Positions 1-9,441 of a stretch of DNA of 64,000 nt are shown piece after piece. Position 1 is the stretch's first letter. Each line of letters opens with the position of its first letter. Origin of the DNA: Planctomycetota bacterium. GTDB taxonomy: Bacteria; Planctomycetota; SZUA-567; H5-PLA8. The notes beneath the pieces were generated by a model that worked only from the letters and a program-made list of their open reading frames with translations, was not told the DNA's origin and made no database searches. The position numbers were made by a program, and so were the translations under genes. Where the stretch lies: assembly GCA_027493525.1 (NCBI GenBank), contig JAOSKN010000002.1, forward strand, positions 2,532,279 to 2,596,278. The letters are read 5' to 3'.

Positions 1-699
1 TTCGCCGACGAAGGCTGGCTCGATTTCATCGGCTACCAGAGCGGGCACGGCGACCGCCCCGAGCAGTTGCGCTGGCACGTGATGGGCCCCGCCGCGCAGG
101 CCGGCCTGGAGTCCCCGCGCCGCCCGATCCTCAACCTCGAGCCCAACTACGAGGGCCACCGCGCCTCCGGCGGCGCGCGCCGCTTCGGGGAGTACGAGGT
201 CCGCCGCGCGGCCTGGTGGAGCTGTCTGCTCGCGCCGGCCGCCGGCGTCAGCTACGGTTGCAACGAGGTCTGGAACTGGGGCGCGCGGCGCGAGCAGGCC
301 GCGGGGCACGCCGAACTGGGCGAGATCGAGCCCTGGCACACGATGCTCGAGAGTCCGGGCCTGCGCGCGATGCGGCTGCTCAAGAAGTTCTTCGAGGCCA
401 TGCCCTGGTGGCGCTTGAAGCCCGCGCCGCACCTGCTCTTCAATCAGCCGGGGCGAGAGGATCCCGCCGCCTTCGTCGCCGCCGCCGCGACCCCCGAAGG
501 CGACGCGGCCGTCCTTTATTGCCCGCGAGGCGGCAAGCACCTGCTCCGAGCTGATAACCTCAAGCGCCCGGCCGCCGCCATGTGGTTTGATCCGCGCAAA
601 GGGAAATTTCAGGCCGGCGGCGCCTGCAAGAGCCGCGAGTTCGAGGTCCAGGCCCCCGATGCGCAGGATTGGGTCTGCCTGCTAGGCAAACGTGGCTGA
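1..699 (+). CDS. Apiosidase-like (DUF4038/GH140-type) glycoside hydrolase, C-terminal part; 5' end lies outside the window
   Basis: Frame 1 is open from base 1 (FADEGWLDFIGYQSGHGD...); GYQSGHGD, 'PILNLEPNYEG' and the 'R.AWWS.L.....SYGCNEVWNW' pattern are typical of DUF4038 proteins; stop at 697-699. Confidence 0.7.
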   Translation, partial: FADEGWLDFIGYQSGHGDRPEQLRWHVMGPAAQAGLESPRRPILNLEPNYEGHRASGGARRFGEYEVRRAAWWSCLLAPAAGVSYGCNEVWNWGARREQAAGHAELGEIEPWHTMLESPGLRAMRLLKKFFEAMPWWRLKPAPHLLFNQPGREDPAAFVAAAATPEGDAAVLYCPRGGKHLLRADNLKRPAAAMWFDPRKGKFQAGGACKSREFEVQAPDAQDWVCLLGKRG

Positions 700-719
700 A
701 TCTGATTGCGGATTGCGAA

Positions 720-3611
720 ATGCGGAATGATCGGAACTTGGCGGCGGCTTGTGCGCGCCTATTCGGCGCGGTGCTGGCCGTGTGGCTCCTGTGCCCGTCC
801 CTCCTCCTCGCGCTCGACGCCGAACAGGATCCCTTCAAGCCCAAGCCCGAGGACCTGAAGGTTGAAGTCGTCGCGCCCAAGAAGGTGCTCGCCTACGACG
901 CGGCGGCCGCGGTGACGCTGCGCCTGAACAACGTGAGCCGGCGCGCGTTCTCCATCGATCGCGCTCAGATATACCTGTACATGAGCCTCGAATTCGCCTG
1001 GCCGGGGCGCACGGTTGCAGGCGCGCAGGACGCCAAGCGCTTCCTCAAATCCACGCCCTTCGAGAAGGAGGACGCCGAGCGGCTCGCCAAACTCGAACCC
1101 GGCGCGGCGCTGGAATTGCCCCTCGAGCTGGCCTCCATCGCGCGCGAGGCCGTAGGCGAGGTCGAGGTCAAGCTCTCGCTCAGCCATCGCCGCGCCGCGT
1201 ATTGGGGCGATGCGGTCGTCTGGGAAGGCCGGTCTCCAAGGCTCTCCTGCAAGGTCGAATACGAAACCCCCAAGCTGCTGACTCTGATGCGCCCCGCCGA
1301 AGCGCCCAAGCCCGGCGAGGTCAAACGCGCCGTGCTGGAAATCCTCGACGGCCCCGAACGCTCGGCCGAGTGGCTGAGCCTCGCCTTCCGCGGGACCGCG
1401 CCGATCTCCGCCGACCCGCTGGTGGAACTTTTCGAGGCGGGTCGCGACGACGCGCTCGAACCGCTGCGCGGCATCCTGGCCACGTCGATCCTGACTTCCG
1501 AGCATAAGAAGGAGGTACAGGCGCGCTTCTCCGCGGCCCTGGCCCGACGCACGGCCGGCGCCGGCCCCTGGCGCGACGGGATGCTGTCCGCATACCTGCG
1601 CATCGCGGCCGAGCGACCCGCGCCGGCCCAACTGCTGCGCTGGTTCGGCGGCGCCGGCCCCGAAGACCGCGTGGCGCTGCTGGGCGAACTGCTCAAGGAC
1701 CACCCCGAGGCGCAGGCGACAGCCGACGCCTGCCTGGCCGCCTGGGACGAAGCGCCGCTCCGCCCGCGGGTCCTCGCGCTGCTTACCGGCTCGCAGGCGC
1801 CCGCATCCGTCGCGCGCCTGATCTTTCTGCAGCGCCAAGGCGTGGACTTGGCCGTCGGCGTCGCCCGCCGCGCGGACCCGCTCGATGCGGAACTTCAGGA
1901 CGCGTTCGCCGCGCTCGAGGCGCCCCGCCTTGTGGAGGTGCTGCGCGCTTTGCTCGGCCTCGGCCCCAAGCGCGCCGTGGGCCCGTCGCAGCGCGCCTTC
2001 GCCGCGCGCGTGGCCCGCGCAAGCGCATCGGCGGACGTGCGCCGCGCGGCGGTTCTCGCCGCCGGCCTGCCGCCCGAACCCGACGCCGCACTGCTCGCGG
2101 AGCGGGCCGAAAAGGACGCCGACGCGGTTGTCCGCGGTTTCGCGCGCGCGCTTCTGGCGCTGAGCCGGGGCGACGCGCTGCCCCCGCCGCGCATCCGTGC
2201 CATCGTCGAAGCCCGTTGGCCGGAATTCCCCGCGCTGCCGGACGCGAACGCGGCGCTCGCCCAGGCCGAGAACGCTCGCGAACGGCCCGGCGCCGAACTG
2301 CTCGCCGTCGCCTACGCGACCGGCGCCGAGCACCTTCCGCGCCTGCGCAAGCTTCTCGCGCATGCCCAGCCGGACCTCGCCAGCGCCGCCGTCGAGGCCG
2401 CCGGGCGCCTGCGCGACGCCGAGAGCGAGCCCGCGCTCCTGGACCTGCTGCGCCGGCCGCGCGAAGGCGTCTCCCCGGAGGCCGTTCAGCGCGCGCTGCT
2501 GCGGATCGGCGGCCGCGAAGGCCTTGCGGCCCTGCAAGCCGCGCCCAAGCCGCTTGCGAGCGGCCTCAGCCGCGCCCTCGCGGGGCTGACTCGGGAAGGC
2601 GCTCGCTGCGACAGCGAGCTGCCGTGGCTCGATGGGCGTTTCCTTCCCGCGTGGGGCGTTGAACTGTGCGCCTACGGAGTGGGCCGCACCGAGATCGTCC
2701 CCGCCGACCTGGGGCAGCCGTTCATCCTGCTGGTGCACGCCCGGAAGGCCGACGGCGCGGCCGAATGGCATGCGCAACTGCCGGGCCGGCCGCAGCACGC
2801 CTTCGGTCCGTTCCACGCGCTGAAGACGGGCGAGCCGGAGGAGCATTACCTTTCCCTCGACGAGGAACTCGACGCGGGCCGCTACGAAGTCGGCTTCGAG
2901 GCGCTGGCGCTTTTTGCCGGGCGCTGGGATGAGCCCTCCTTCACCTGGGCCGGCCGCGAAGGCAAGGCCCCGGTCTTCGTGCCCGGCTTCGGGCTCGCGC
3001 GGCTGAAGGCCGGGCCGCTGGACTTCGAGGTCAAGCACCGTAACCCGCCGGCCGGCGCGCGGCCCAGGGTCTGGGGGACGCCCGGGCGCGTGCGCATGGA
3101 ATTGGCGCTGCGGATGGGCGCCGCGGAGGCCGCGGAGTACTTCCTGGCCCCGCTCAAGGAACTGAACCTGCGCTTCGGGCGCGACGAGGAGGGCCGCCTG
3201 CGGGGGTGGCGCACCGGCATGCCTCAGGGGCCGCATTACGGCAGCCAGAGCGCGGTGGGACCGATACTTGAGCTGGCGCGCGCGGGCCGGCCCGAAGCCG
3301 TCGCGTTCGCCTTGCGCGCGCGCGAATCCGAGGATCCCTACACGGCTTGGCACGGCACGGCCGCGCTGCGCCTGTTCCAGCTTCGTACTCAGGCCGAGGG
3401 CGGGCGCGAGGCCGCCGCCGCGTGGCTCGCCGAGCTGTACGCGCAGCCCGAGGATTTCTTCGTGGGCTACCAGCGTCTCGTGCCGGAACTCTGCGCACTG
3501 GCCGGCCCCGAGCGGGTCAAGGAAGTCGCCGCCAAAGCCGCCCGCGACGCCGCGCAGCCGTGGATGCGGCTGGAAGCGCGAGGCCTGGCTGAAGGGAAGG
3601 GGGATCGATAA
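720..3611 (+). CDS. Hypothetical secreted protein with HEAT-like alpha-helical repeats
   Basis: Long ORF; N-terminal signal peptide (LFGAVLAVWLLCPSLLLALDA); Ala/Leu/Arg-rich repeated helices; ATG at 720. Confidence 0.7.
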   Translation: MRNDRNLAAACARLFGAVLAVWLLCPSLLLALDAEQDPFKPKPEDLKVEVVAPKKVLAYDAAAAVTLRLNNVSRRAFSIDRAQIYLYMSLEFAWPGRTVAGAQDAKRFLKSTPFEKEDAERLAKLEPGAALELPLELASIAREAVGEVEVKLSLSHRRAAYWGDAVVWEGRSPRLSCKVEYETPKLLTLMRPAEAPKPGEVKRAVLEILDGPERSAEWLSLAFRGTAPISADPLVELFEAGRDDALEPLRGILATSILTSEHKKEVQARFSAALARRTAGAGPWRDGMLSAYLRIAAERPAPAQLLRWFGGAGPEDRVALLGELLKDHPEAQATADACLAAWDEAPLRPRVLALLTGSQAPASVARLIFLQRQGVDLAVGVARRADPLDAELQDAFAALEAPRLVEVLRALLGLGPKRAVGPSQRAFAARVARASASADVRRAAVLAAGLPPEPDAALLAERAEKDADAVVRGFARALLALSRGDALPPPRIRAIVEARWPEFPALPDANAALAQAENARERPGAELLAVAYATGAEHLPRLRKLLAHAQPDLASAAVEAAGRLRDAESEPALLDLLRRPREGVSPEAVQRALLRIGGREGLAALQAAPKPLASGLSRALAGLTREGARCDSELPWLDGRFLPAWGVELCAYGVGRTEIVPADLGQPFILLVHARKADGAAEWHAQLPGRPQHAFGPFHALKTGEPEEHYLSLDEELDAGRYEVGFEALALFAGRWDEPSFTWAGREGKAPVFVPGFGLARLKAGPLDFEVKHRNPPAGARPRVWGTPGRVRMELALRMGAAEAAEYFLAPLKELNLRFGRDEEGRLRGWRTGMPQGPHYGSQSAVGPILELARAGRPEAVAFALRARESEDPYTAWHGTAALRLFQLRTQAEGGREAAAAWLAELYAQPEDFFVGYQRLVPELCALAGPERVKEVAAKAARDAAQPWMRLEARGLAEGKGDR

Positions 3612-3660
3612 ACGGCACAGCGGTCGTACTTAATTCAGTTGCCTTCGCCTTGAGTGGTTT

Positions 3661-3918
3661 CCCCTCCTCACCGAGGAGGGGCAGGGGTGGTGACTGAAAA
3701 TATCCGCGCGAAGCGCGATCCAATTCCCGAATGAAACTTGGGTAAGCCGCTTAGTACCGCGCCGAGGAAGTAACTGGCCCAATGCGCCGGGCATTTTGTT
3801 CCGGATCGAGGCGCGCCGAGGGAGCATATCGGGACGAAGATCTGTGACCGAGGCGCAACGAAGAGCCGGGGCAAAAGGCCCCAGCAGTGGGTCAGGAACT
3901 TCTGCGGCGCGGTACTTA
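3661..3918 (+). repeat. Dispersed repeat copy A (about 255 bp), inverted relative to copy B at 58200-58455
   Basis: Direct comparison: shared stretches such as gaggaggggcaggggtggtga, cgcgcgaagcgcgatcca, agtaactggcccaatgcgccggg, cgagggagcatatcgggacgaagatct, gcaacgaagagccggggcaaaag, gtgggtcaggaactt. Confidence 0.9.
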
Positions 3919-3974
3919 GTGACCGGTTGGCGCGGGGGTCGCCGTTCATGGCCCGCCGATGCTGCTTGCCTTCC

Positions 3975-5249
3975 TCAATCCCCGCTCTGCGGCGAACCGG
4001 GGCCGCCGGTCTGGAAGGTGTTGAGTTCAAAGAGCAGGAAGCTGCCGTCGTTTCCGACGTCCTGGCCGTTGCCGAGCAGAGTATTGAGACGCGCGGTGGT
4101 ATTGGTCGCGCCGTTGTCGAGCCCGTCGGCGCCACAGAGCGAGGCGCGGCAGCGCTCGATGCGGTTGTCGAGCCCCGCCTCCAGGTCGAATCCGTCCCGG
4201 AGCGAGCGCGCGACCGTGCAGCTCCGAATCGTGTTGGCGTTGCCGTTGAGGCGAATGCCGTCGTTGGGCACGTCCAGGATGGAGTTCTCCGCGATGAAAT
4301 TCCCGTCGCCGTTGACCTGGACGGTGGCCTGGAGCGGTCCGCCGCTGCGCGCGATCCGGTTCCTGCCTACGACGGCCCCGCTGACGTTCAGCGCCATCGC
4401 CGGGCCGGCCATATCGCGCAGGATGTTGCCCACGATCTGCCCGCCGCCGCTGGGCGAAGCCTGATTGACCAGAATGGTGGCGGCGGCGCTGAGGCCCCTG
4501 ACGATCGCGTTGGAGTTGATCCTGTAATCGTCGCCCGCGACCGCGATGGCCGAGGAGCCGGCCAGGGCCTGCATGCGGTTTCGCTCGACGATGGCGCGGT
4601 TGCCGTTCATCTGGATCGCCATGCCCGCGCAGACATTGATGCGGCAGGCGACGACGCAGGCATCGTCGCCGACGCAAACAAAGCCGCCGTTCAGGCCCAG
4701 GCCGAAAGCCGAGTTGGCGACCACGACGCTGCGATTGCCGGTCACGATGATGCCGCCGCTCCCGACGTTGAAGCGGTTGCTGGTCACCCAGGCGTCGTCG
4801 CCGCTCAAGGTCGCGAAGGCCCCGCCGATGACGTTGTTGAAGCGGCTGAACCGCAAGGCGGGCCGCGCGCCGACGAGCGTGACCGCGGCCACGGTGTTCT
4901 CGAAGCGGCAGGCGGTCACCAGCGCGTCGTTCCCGACGATCGTGAGCTGCTGGACGCCGTTGCGGAAGACGATCCCGCTTACCCTCGCGCCGTCGCCCAC
5001 GATGGTGAGGATCGTCGCGCCCGCGCCGCCGTCGACGATCGAGCCTGCCCCGGCGAAGCGAATGCCGGCTATGGCCACAAGGCCGCTCTCGTTGTAGGTC
5101 CCAGGGGCCAGAAGGACCGTATCGCCCTGGACGGCCGCCAGCAGCGCGGCCTGGATCGTCGGGAACTGCTGGGGCACGCGCCGAACCGCGGCCTGGAGGT
5201 CCAGGGCTGGCAGGAGCACAGCGATCCACAGCAGCCGGCGCCAATTCAT
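3975..5249 (-). CDS. Secreted right-handed parallel beta-helix repeat protein
   Basis: MNWRRLLWIAVLLPALDLQAAVRRVPQQFPTIQAALLAAVQGDTVLLAPGTY; repeated VxGNxxxVxxCRF/NRF rungs; GGAGAG upstream of ATG. Confidence 0.8.
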   Translation of the reverse strand: MNWRRLLWIAVLLPALDLQAAVRRVPQQFPTIQAALLAAVQGDTVLLAPGTYNESGLVAIAGIRFAGAGSIVDGGAGATILTIVGDGARVSGIVFRNGVQQLTIVGNDALVTACRFENTVAAVTLVGARPALRFSRFNNVIGGAFATLSGDDAWVTSNRFNVGSGGIIVTGNRSVVVANSAFGLGLNGGFVCVGDDACVVACRINVCAGMAIQMNGNRAIVERNRMQALAGSSAIAVAGDDYRINSNAIVRGLSAAATILVNQASPSGGGQIVGNILRDMAGPAMALNVSGAVVGRNRIARSGGPLQATVQVNGDGNFIAENSILDVPNDGIRLNGNANTIRSCTVARSLRDGFDLEAGLDNRIERCRASLCGADGLDNGATNTTARLNTLLGNGQDVGNDGSFLLFELNTFQTGGPGSPQSGD

Positions 5250-5360
5250 ATTCGCTCTCCTTGATGAATATCGGGTAAAGAGCCTATCATGGGCCATGGC
5301 GCGGATCGTGCAAGGGCAGACGAACTGGACCCTGGCCTTGATTCGGGGATGCTGGGACGC

Positions 5361-6677
5361 ATGAGCGGAAATGCGGTTCGCATGCGCTTCGGGCGCGAAG
5401 GCTTCACGTTGCGCGCGCCCGCGCGCGCCGAAGTGCTGGAGGCCTCGCCGATCCCCGCGCTCTCCGACCCGCGCGCGGCGGTGCGCGAGGCCCTCGAGCG
5501 CCCGCTGGGCGCGCCGCCGTTCCGCCAGATCGTCCGCGGCAAGCGCCCGCGCCGCGTCGCAATCACGATCAGCGACTTCACGCGCCCGGTGCCCAACGAA
5601 CTGCTTGTCGGCGCGCTCCTCGACGCCCTGAACGCCGAAGGCGTCGCCGACGCGCAGGCCACGGTCCTGATCGCCACCGGGATGCACAGGCCTTCAACGC
5701 CCAGGGAACGCGAGGAGATGCTCGGCGCGGTCCTGAAGCGCTGCGCCGTCGTCGATCACGTGGCCTCGGACGCCTCGTCGCTCGTGAAGGTCAGCGACGA
5801 CCCGCCGGTGAGCGTGAATCGGCTGTTCCTCGAGGCCGATCTGAAAGTCGTGACGGGCCTGATCGAACCGCACTTCATGGCCGGGTACAGCGGCGGGCGG
5901 AAGGGCATCTGCCCGGGCTTGGTGGACCTCGCCACCGTCCAGCGCTTTCACGGCTACAGGATCATGGGCGACCCGCGCGCGGAGAATGGGATTCTGGAGG
6001 GGAATCCGTGCCACGCCGAGTCGCTCCGCGTCGCGCGGCTCGTCGGCTGCGACTTCCTGCTCAACGCGGCCATCGCGCACGACCGCCGCCCGGCGGGGAT
6101 CTGGGGCGGCGGGATGGAGGCCGCGCACGCGGCCGGCTGCGCGCAGGTCGGCGCCTGGAACGGCGTGCGCCTGGACGGCCTCTACGACCTGGTCGTCACC
6201 AACGGCGGCGGCTACCCGCTCGACGCGACCTATTACCAGACGGTGAAGGGCATGTGCGCGGCGCTTCCGGCCCTTCGCGAGCGTTCCACGCTCCTCAGCG
6301 CCAGCGGCTGCGGCGAGGGCGTCGGCAGCCCGGAATTCACCGCCACCATGGCCCGCTGGGGGCGCGACTGGCGCGGCTTCCTGAAGCATATCGAAGGCAG
6401 CGGCGTCACCGTGAAGGACCAGTGGCAGTTCCAGATGCAGACGCGCGTGCTGGAGCGGATCGGCGTCGAGCGCCTGCTGCTCGCGACCGACGGGCTGCCG
6501 CCGGAGACCCAGGCCGGCCTCGGCGTGACGCCCCTGCCTGGCGCGGGGCCGGCGCCCGAGCGCGTCCAGCGCTTCCTCGACGAGTTCTCCGCGCGCCGCC
6601 CGGACGCGCGCATCGCCCTGATTCCGGAAGGCCCCTACGCGATGCTCGTCGCGCCGGAGGCGGTGGCGGCGGATTGA
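5361..6677 (+). CDS. larA: Nickel-dependent lactate racemase-like protein (LarA/DUF2088 family)
   Basis: VAITISDFTRPVPNELL, IATGMHRPSTPREREEMLG, FMAGYSGGRKGICPGL, NGGGYPLDATYYQTVKGM motifs. Confidence 0.85.
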   Translation: MSGNAVRMRFGREGFTLRAPARAEVLEASPIPALSDPRAAVREALERPLGAPPFRQIVRGKRPRRVAITISDFTRPVPNELLVGALLDALNAEGVADAQATVLIATGMHRPSTPREREEMLGAVLKRCAVVDHVASDASSLVKVSDDPPVSVNRLFLEADLKVVTGLIEPHFMAGYSGGRKGICPGLVDLATVQRFHGYRIMGDPRAENGILEGNPCHAESLRVARLVGCDFLLNAAIAHDRRPAGIWGGGMEAAHAAGCAQVGAWNGVRLDGLYDLVVTNGGGYPLDATYYQTVKGMCAALPALRERSTLLSASGCGEGVGSPEFTATMARWGRDWRGFLKHIEGSGVTVKDQWQFQMQTRVLERIGVERLLLATDGLPPETQAGLGVTPLPGAGPAPERVQRFLDEFSARRPDARIALIPEGPYAMLVAPEAVAAD

Positions 6678-6706
6678 CGATTTGCGATCGAAGATTGACG
6701 ATTAAA
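6672..6706 (+). repeat. Degenerate heptad array gattgac-gatttgc-gatcgaa-gattgac-gattaaa
   Basis: Five consecutive 7-mers starting GAT; the larA stop codon (6675-6677) lies in the first unit. Confidence 0.7.
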
Positions 6707-6830
6707 TGCCAAACTCGACGAGATTTCCGCGCTATTTCGCGAAGTTGGCGCAACGCAATCTGCAATCGTAAAGCGCCCATTCGCGGCATCGTTGGAGTGT
6801 GTGCTCCGAAGCGGATTTTCGTCTCGCGCC

Positions 6831-7700
6831 TCATTCCAGCGTCTCCAGCCGCTCCGGCACCTGCTCCAGCGTGACGGTTTGAATCTCCGCCCACTTCCAG
6901 TCCTTGTCGGCGGGGCCGCCTTCGGCGGCGAAACGGTGCTTCCACTTGTTCTTGAATTTCAGGCCGTTCTTCACGGTTAAATAGGGGTAGTTCAGCGCGC
7001 CGGTGCGGCCGGTGGTGACGTTCTCGAAGTGGTACATCTCGACGGAGGGCTCGTAGAGGCAAGTGTAGCCGGCCTCGCGGATGCGGTAGCAATAGTCGAT
7101 GTCCTCGAACTGGACCGGCGAGAAGCGTTCGTCAAGCGGGCCGATCTCGCGCGCGACGCCGGCGCGGAGCATCCAGCAGGCGCTGATCAGGGTCTGGCAG
7201 GCGCGCGGCGCGTTGAACTCGGGGGCCGTGCGCGGCTGCCCGCGCCCGCGGAAGATCACCTGCCCGCCGGTGGTGACCGCGCCGCCGGCGCACTGGATGT
7301 CGTGCGGAGGGAGGGGGTAGACGAGCTTGGGGCTGACGACGCCGGCTTTGGGGTCGCGCTTCAGGACCTCGCGCAGCCGTTCGAGCCAGCTTTTCGTGCG
7401 CACCACCGCGTCGTTGTCCAGGAAGACCCACCAGTCTCCGTTCAGGCGCTTCATCCCTTCGTTGCGCCCGACGATCGCGCCCTGGTTCGCGCCCAAGTCG
7501 AGAACCTCGACGCCGATCCGCTCGCCCGCCGCGCGCGCGCGGAAGGCTTCGAAGACCTCTGGCGTCTCGTCGGTCGAGCCGTTGTTCACCAGCACCGCCT
7601 GGAACGGGCGGAGGCTGGAAAGCAAGAGCGCGTCCAGGGTGCGGCGTGTGTAGGCGGCCTTGTTGTGGGCCAGGATCAGGATGGAGACGGCATCGGCCAT
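6831..7700 (-). CDS. Glycosyltransferase family 2
   Basis: VSILILAHNKAAYTRRTLDALLLSSLRPFQAVLVNNGSTDET, GRNEGMKRLNGDWWVFLDNDAVV. Confidence 0.9.
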   Translation of the reverse strand: MADAVSILILAHNKAAYTRRTLDALLLSSLRPFQAVLVNNGSTDETPEVFEAFRARAAGERIGVEVLDLGANQGAIVGRNEGMKRLNGDWWVFLDNDAVVRTKSWLERLREVLKRDPKAGVVSPKLVYPLPPHDIQCAGGAVTTGGQVIFRGRGQPRTAPEFNAPRACQTLISACWMLRAGVAREIGPLDERFSPVQFEDIDYCYRIREAGYTCLYEPSVEMYHFENVTTGRTGALNYPYLTVKNGLKFKNKWKHRFAAEGGPADKDWKWAEIQTVTLEQVPERLETLE

Positions 7701-7809
7701 GGGCTACGTTGTGCCCGCTGTGAGGCCTCGATGCAACCGCAAGAGAGCGCCGCCCATGCGCGCGGTCCGCGCTGTCGCCGCGCGCAGGCCGTGGTAGCTT
7801 GGCCCGCGG

Positions 7810-9198
7810 ATGGCAGATCTTGACCCGAAGCTTGCCGCCGCTCATGCGCTGCTTGCCGAAGCCCGTTCGCTGCGGCGCGAACCGCGCGACCTGCGCCCGC
7901 TGGCGGAATGGACCGTCCTCGTCGCCGGCCTGCGCAGCGTCGGCAAGAGCAGCCTCGTCTGTACGCTCTGGGGGGACCCCGAACTGCTCCCCACGGCCGT
8001 CCGCGACTGCACGCAGACCAACACGCTGGTGAGGGCGCCCGCCGCCAACGAGGCCGACCGTGCGATCTGGGTCGAACACCTCGCGCGCGAACAGGCCCTG
8101 AACTTCGCGTTGCGCGACCTTTCCTGCGTGCGGCTCGACGAGAAGCTGCGGCAGGCCGAAGGCCCCATGGGGCCTCGGTTGGACGACCTGCCGCCCGAGC
8201 CGCGCATGCGCGAGACCATGGCCGGCATCCGCCGGCTCTTCCAGGTCCGCCCCGACGAGGCCGTCCTGAACGATCACCTCAACGACGAACTGGACAAACT
8301 CGACCAGTTTCTCGCCTTCCTGGATTCGCCCGCCTTCCGCCCGGGCGCGCGGGTGGAAACCGGCTGGGACCGGCGCCGCCTGCACCTGATGGGCAACCTC
8401 CAGCCCGACGGGCGGCGTCTCGACGTCGGCCAGCTCCTGGCCTACCGGCACGTGGAACTGGTCCGGGCTACGGATCGCTTCGGCGCAACTCCGCCGCGCC
8501 TGATCGACACGCCGTGGATCCCGGCATTCCACAACGCGCGCCGCGCCGATCTGATCCTCGACCGCGCGCGCGAAGCCGACGTGCTCATGCTCGTCGCGCT
8601 GCCGGGCAAGTTCGAGCTGGAGCCGTGGCTTGAGACGCTCCTGAAAGAACGCCCCGAACTGGCCGCGCGCGCCGTCGTGGTCTTCAACCAGATCGACACG
8701 CTGGACACCTCGGCGCTCTTCTCGCGCGAAGGCTTCGCGCAGGAGTTCGTCGAGATCGGCGAACGGCTGGCCAGGCAAGGCTTCGAACCGGCGAGCTTCC
8801 ACTTCTGCTGCGCGAGGCTGCCGTTCCTGGAAACCGGCGCGAAGGATGCCTTCCTGAAGGAGCGCGTCGCGAAGCTGCAGGCGATCCTGAAATCGCTGGC
8901 GAAGCTGGCCGACGACCGCGCGCGCGGCCCGTTCAAAGCCAAGCTGCTGGAGGCCTGCGATCCGCGGGGCGAGGCGGGGCTCGCGGCGCTCCGCGCGGAG
9001 TTGCTCAAGCAAGGCGACGCCGCCCGCCGCGCGCGCGCGCGCGAGGCCCTGAACGAGTTGGCCTGGCTGACGGACGAGGACTTCACGGGGCCGGCGGAAC
9101 GCACCGGCGAATTGCGCCGCCAAGCTCGTGAACTGGCCGAAGCGCTTAAACCCGAGCGGAATGCGCCAGGCGGCGTGCGTTCGCCTTGGGACGAGTAG
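7810..9198 (+). CDS. Dynamin-like / P-loop GTPase
   Basis: Walker A GLRSVGKSSLVCTLWG, switch-like QTNTLVRAP, RLIDTPWIP, FNQIDTLD (NKxD-like). Confidence 0.7.
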   Translation: MADLDPKLAAAHALLAEARSLRREPRDLRPLAEWTVLVAGLRSVGKSSLVCTLWGDPELLPTAVRDCTQTNTLVRAPAANEADRAIWVEHLAREQALNFALRDLSCVRLDEKLRQAEGPMGPRLDDLPPEPRMRETMAGIRRLFQVRPDEAVLNDHLNDELDKLDQFLAFLDSPAFRPGARVETGWDRRRLHLMGNLQPDGRRLDVGQLLAYRHVELVRATDRFGATPPRLIDTPWIPAFHNARRADLILDRAREADVLMLVALPGKFELEPWLETLLKERPELAARAVVVFNQIDTLDTSALFSREGFAQEFVEIGERLARQGFEPASFHFCCARLPFLETGAKDAFLKERVAKLQAILKSLAKLADDRARGPFKAKLLEACDPRGEAGLAALRAELLKQGDAARRARAREALNELAWLTDEDFTGPAERTGELRRQARELAEALKPERNAPGGVRSPWDE

Positions 9199-9371
9199 AT
9201 CTCCAGTGTTGCCGGCTCATCCGGTGCGACTTTTGGAGCCGCATTTCTTCAGGGCTTCTTGTCGTGCTGCGCGCGGCCCGGCCCGGTGGGCCGGGACACC
9301 CGATTCGGTGGGCTGGGCTACCCCATACAGCCGGGCGCTTTTCGACGTTTGAAGACGGAGCCGAGAAAGAA

Positions 9372-9404
9372 AAAAAGGGCGGCCTTTTCAGGCCGCCCTT
9401 TTTA
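9372..9404 (-). terminator. Rho-independent terminator (bidirectional-looking)
   Basis: AAAAAGGGCGGCC-TTTTCA-GGCCGCCCTTTTT perfect stem with A/T tracts, downstream of the minus-strand CDS ending at 9442. Confidence 0.85.
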
Positions 9405-9408
9405 TGTT

Positions 9409-9436
9409 CCTCAGTCCTCAGTCCTCAGGTCGCAGT
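9409..9436 (+). repeat. Heptad array cctcagt-cctcagt-cctcagg-tcgcagt
   Basis: Tandem 7-mers between terminator and stop codon. Confidence 0.75.
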
Positions 9437-9441
9437 CCCGC

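Noticed and set aside
759-3353. 864-aa minus-strand ORF
   Set aside because: Antisense to the HEAT-like gene; low-complexity R/G/A-rich composition
3796-4464. Small ORF RIEARRGSISGRRS shared with 58039-58323
   Set aside because: Lies in a dispersed non-coding repeat; differences between copies are largely non-synonymous, no ATG start
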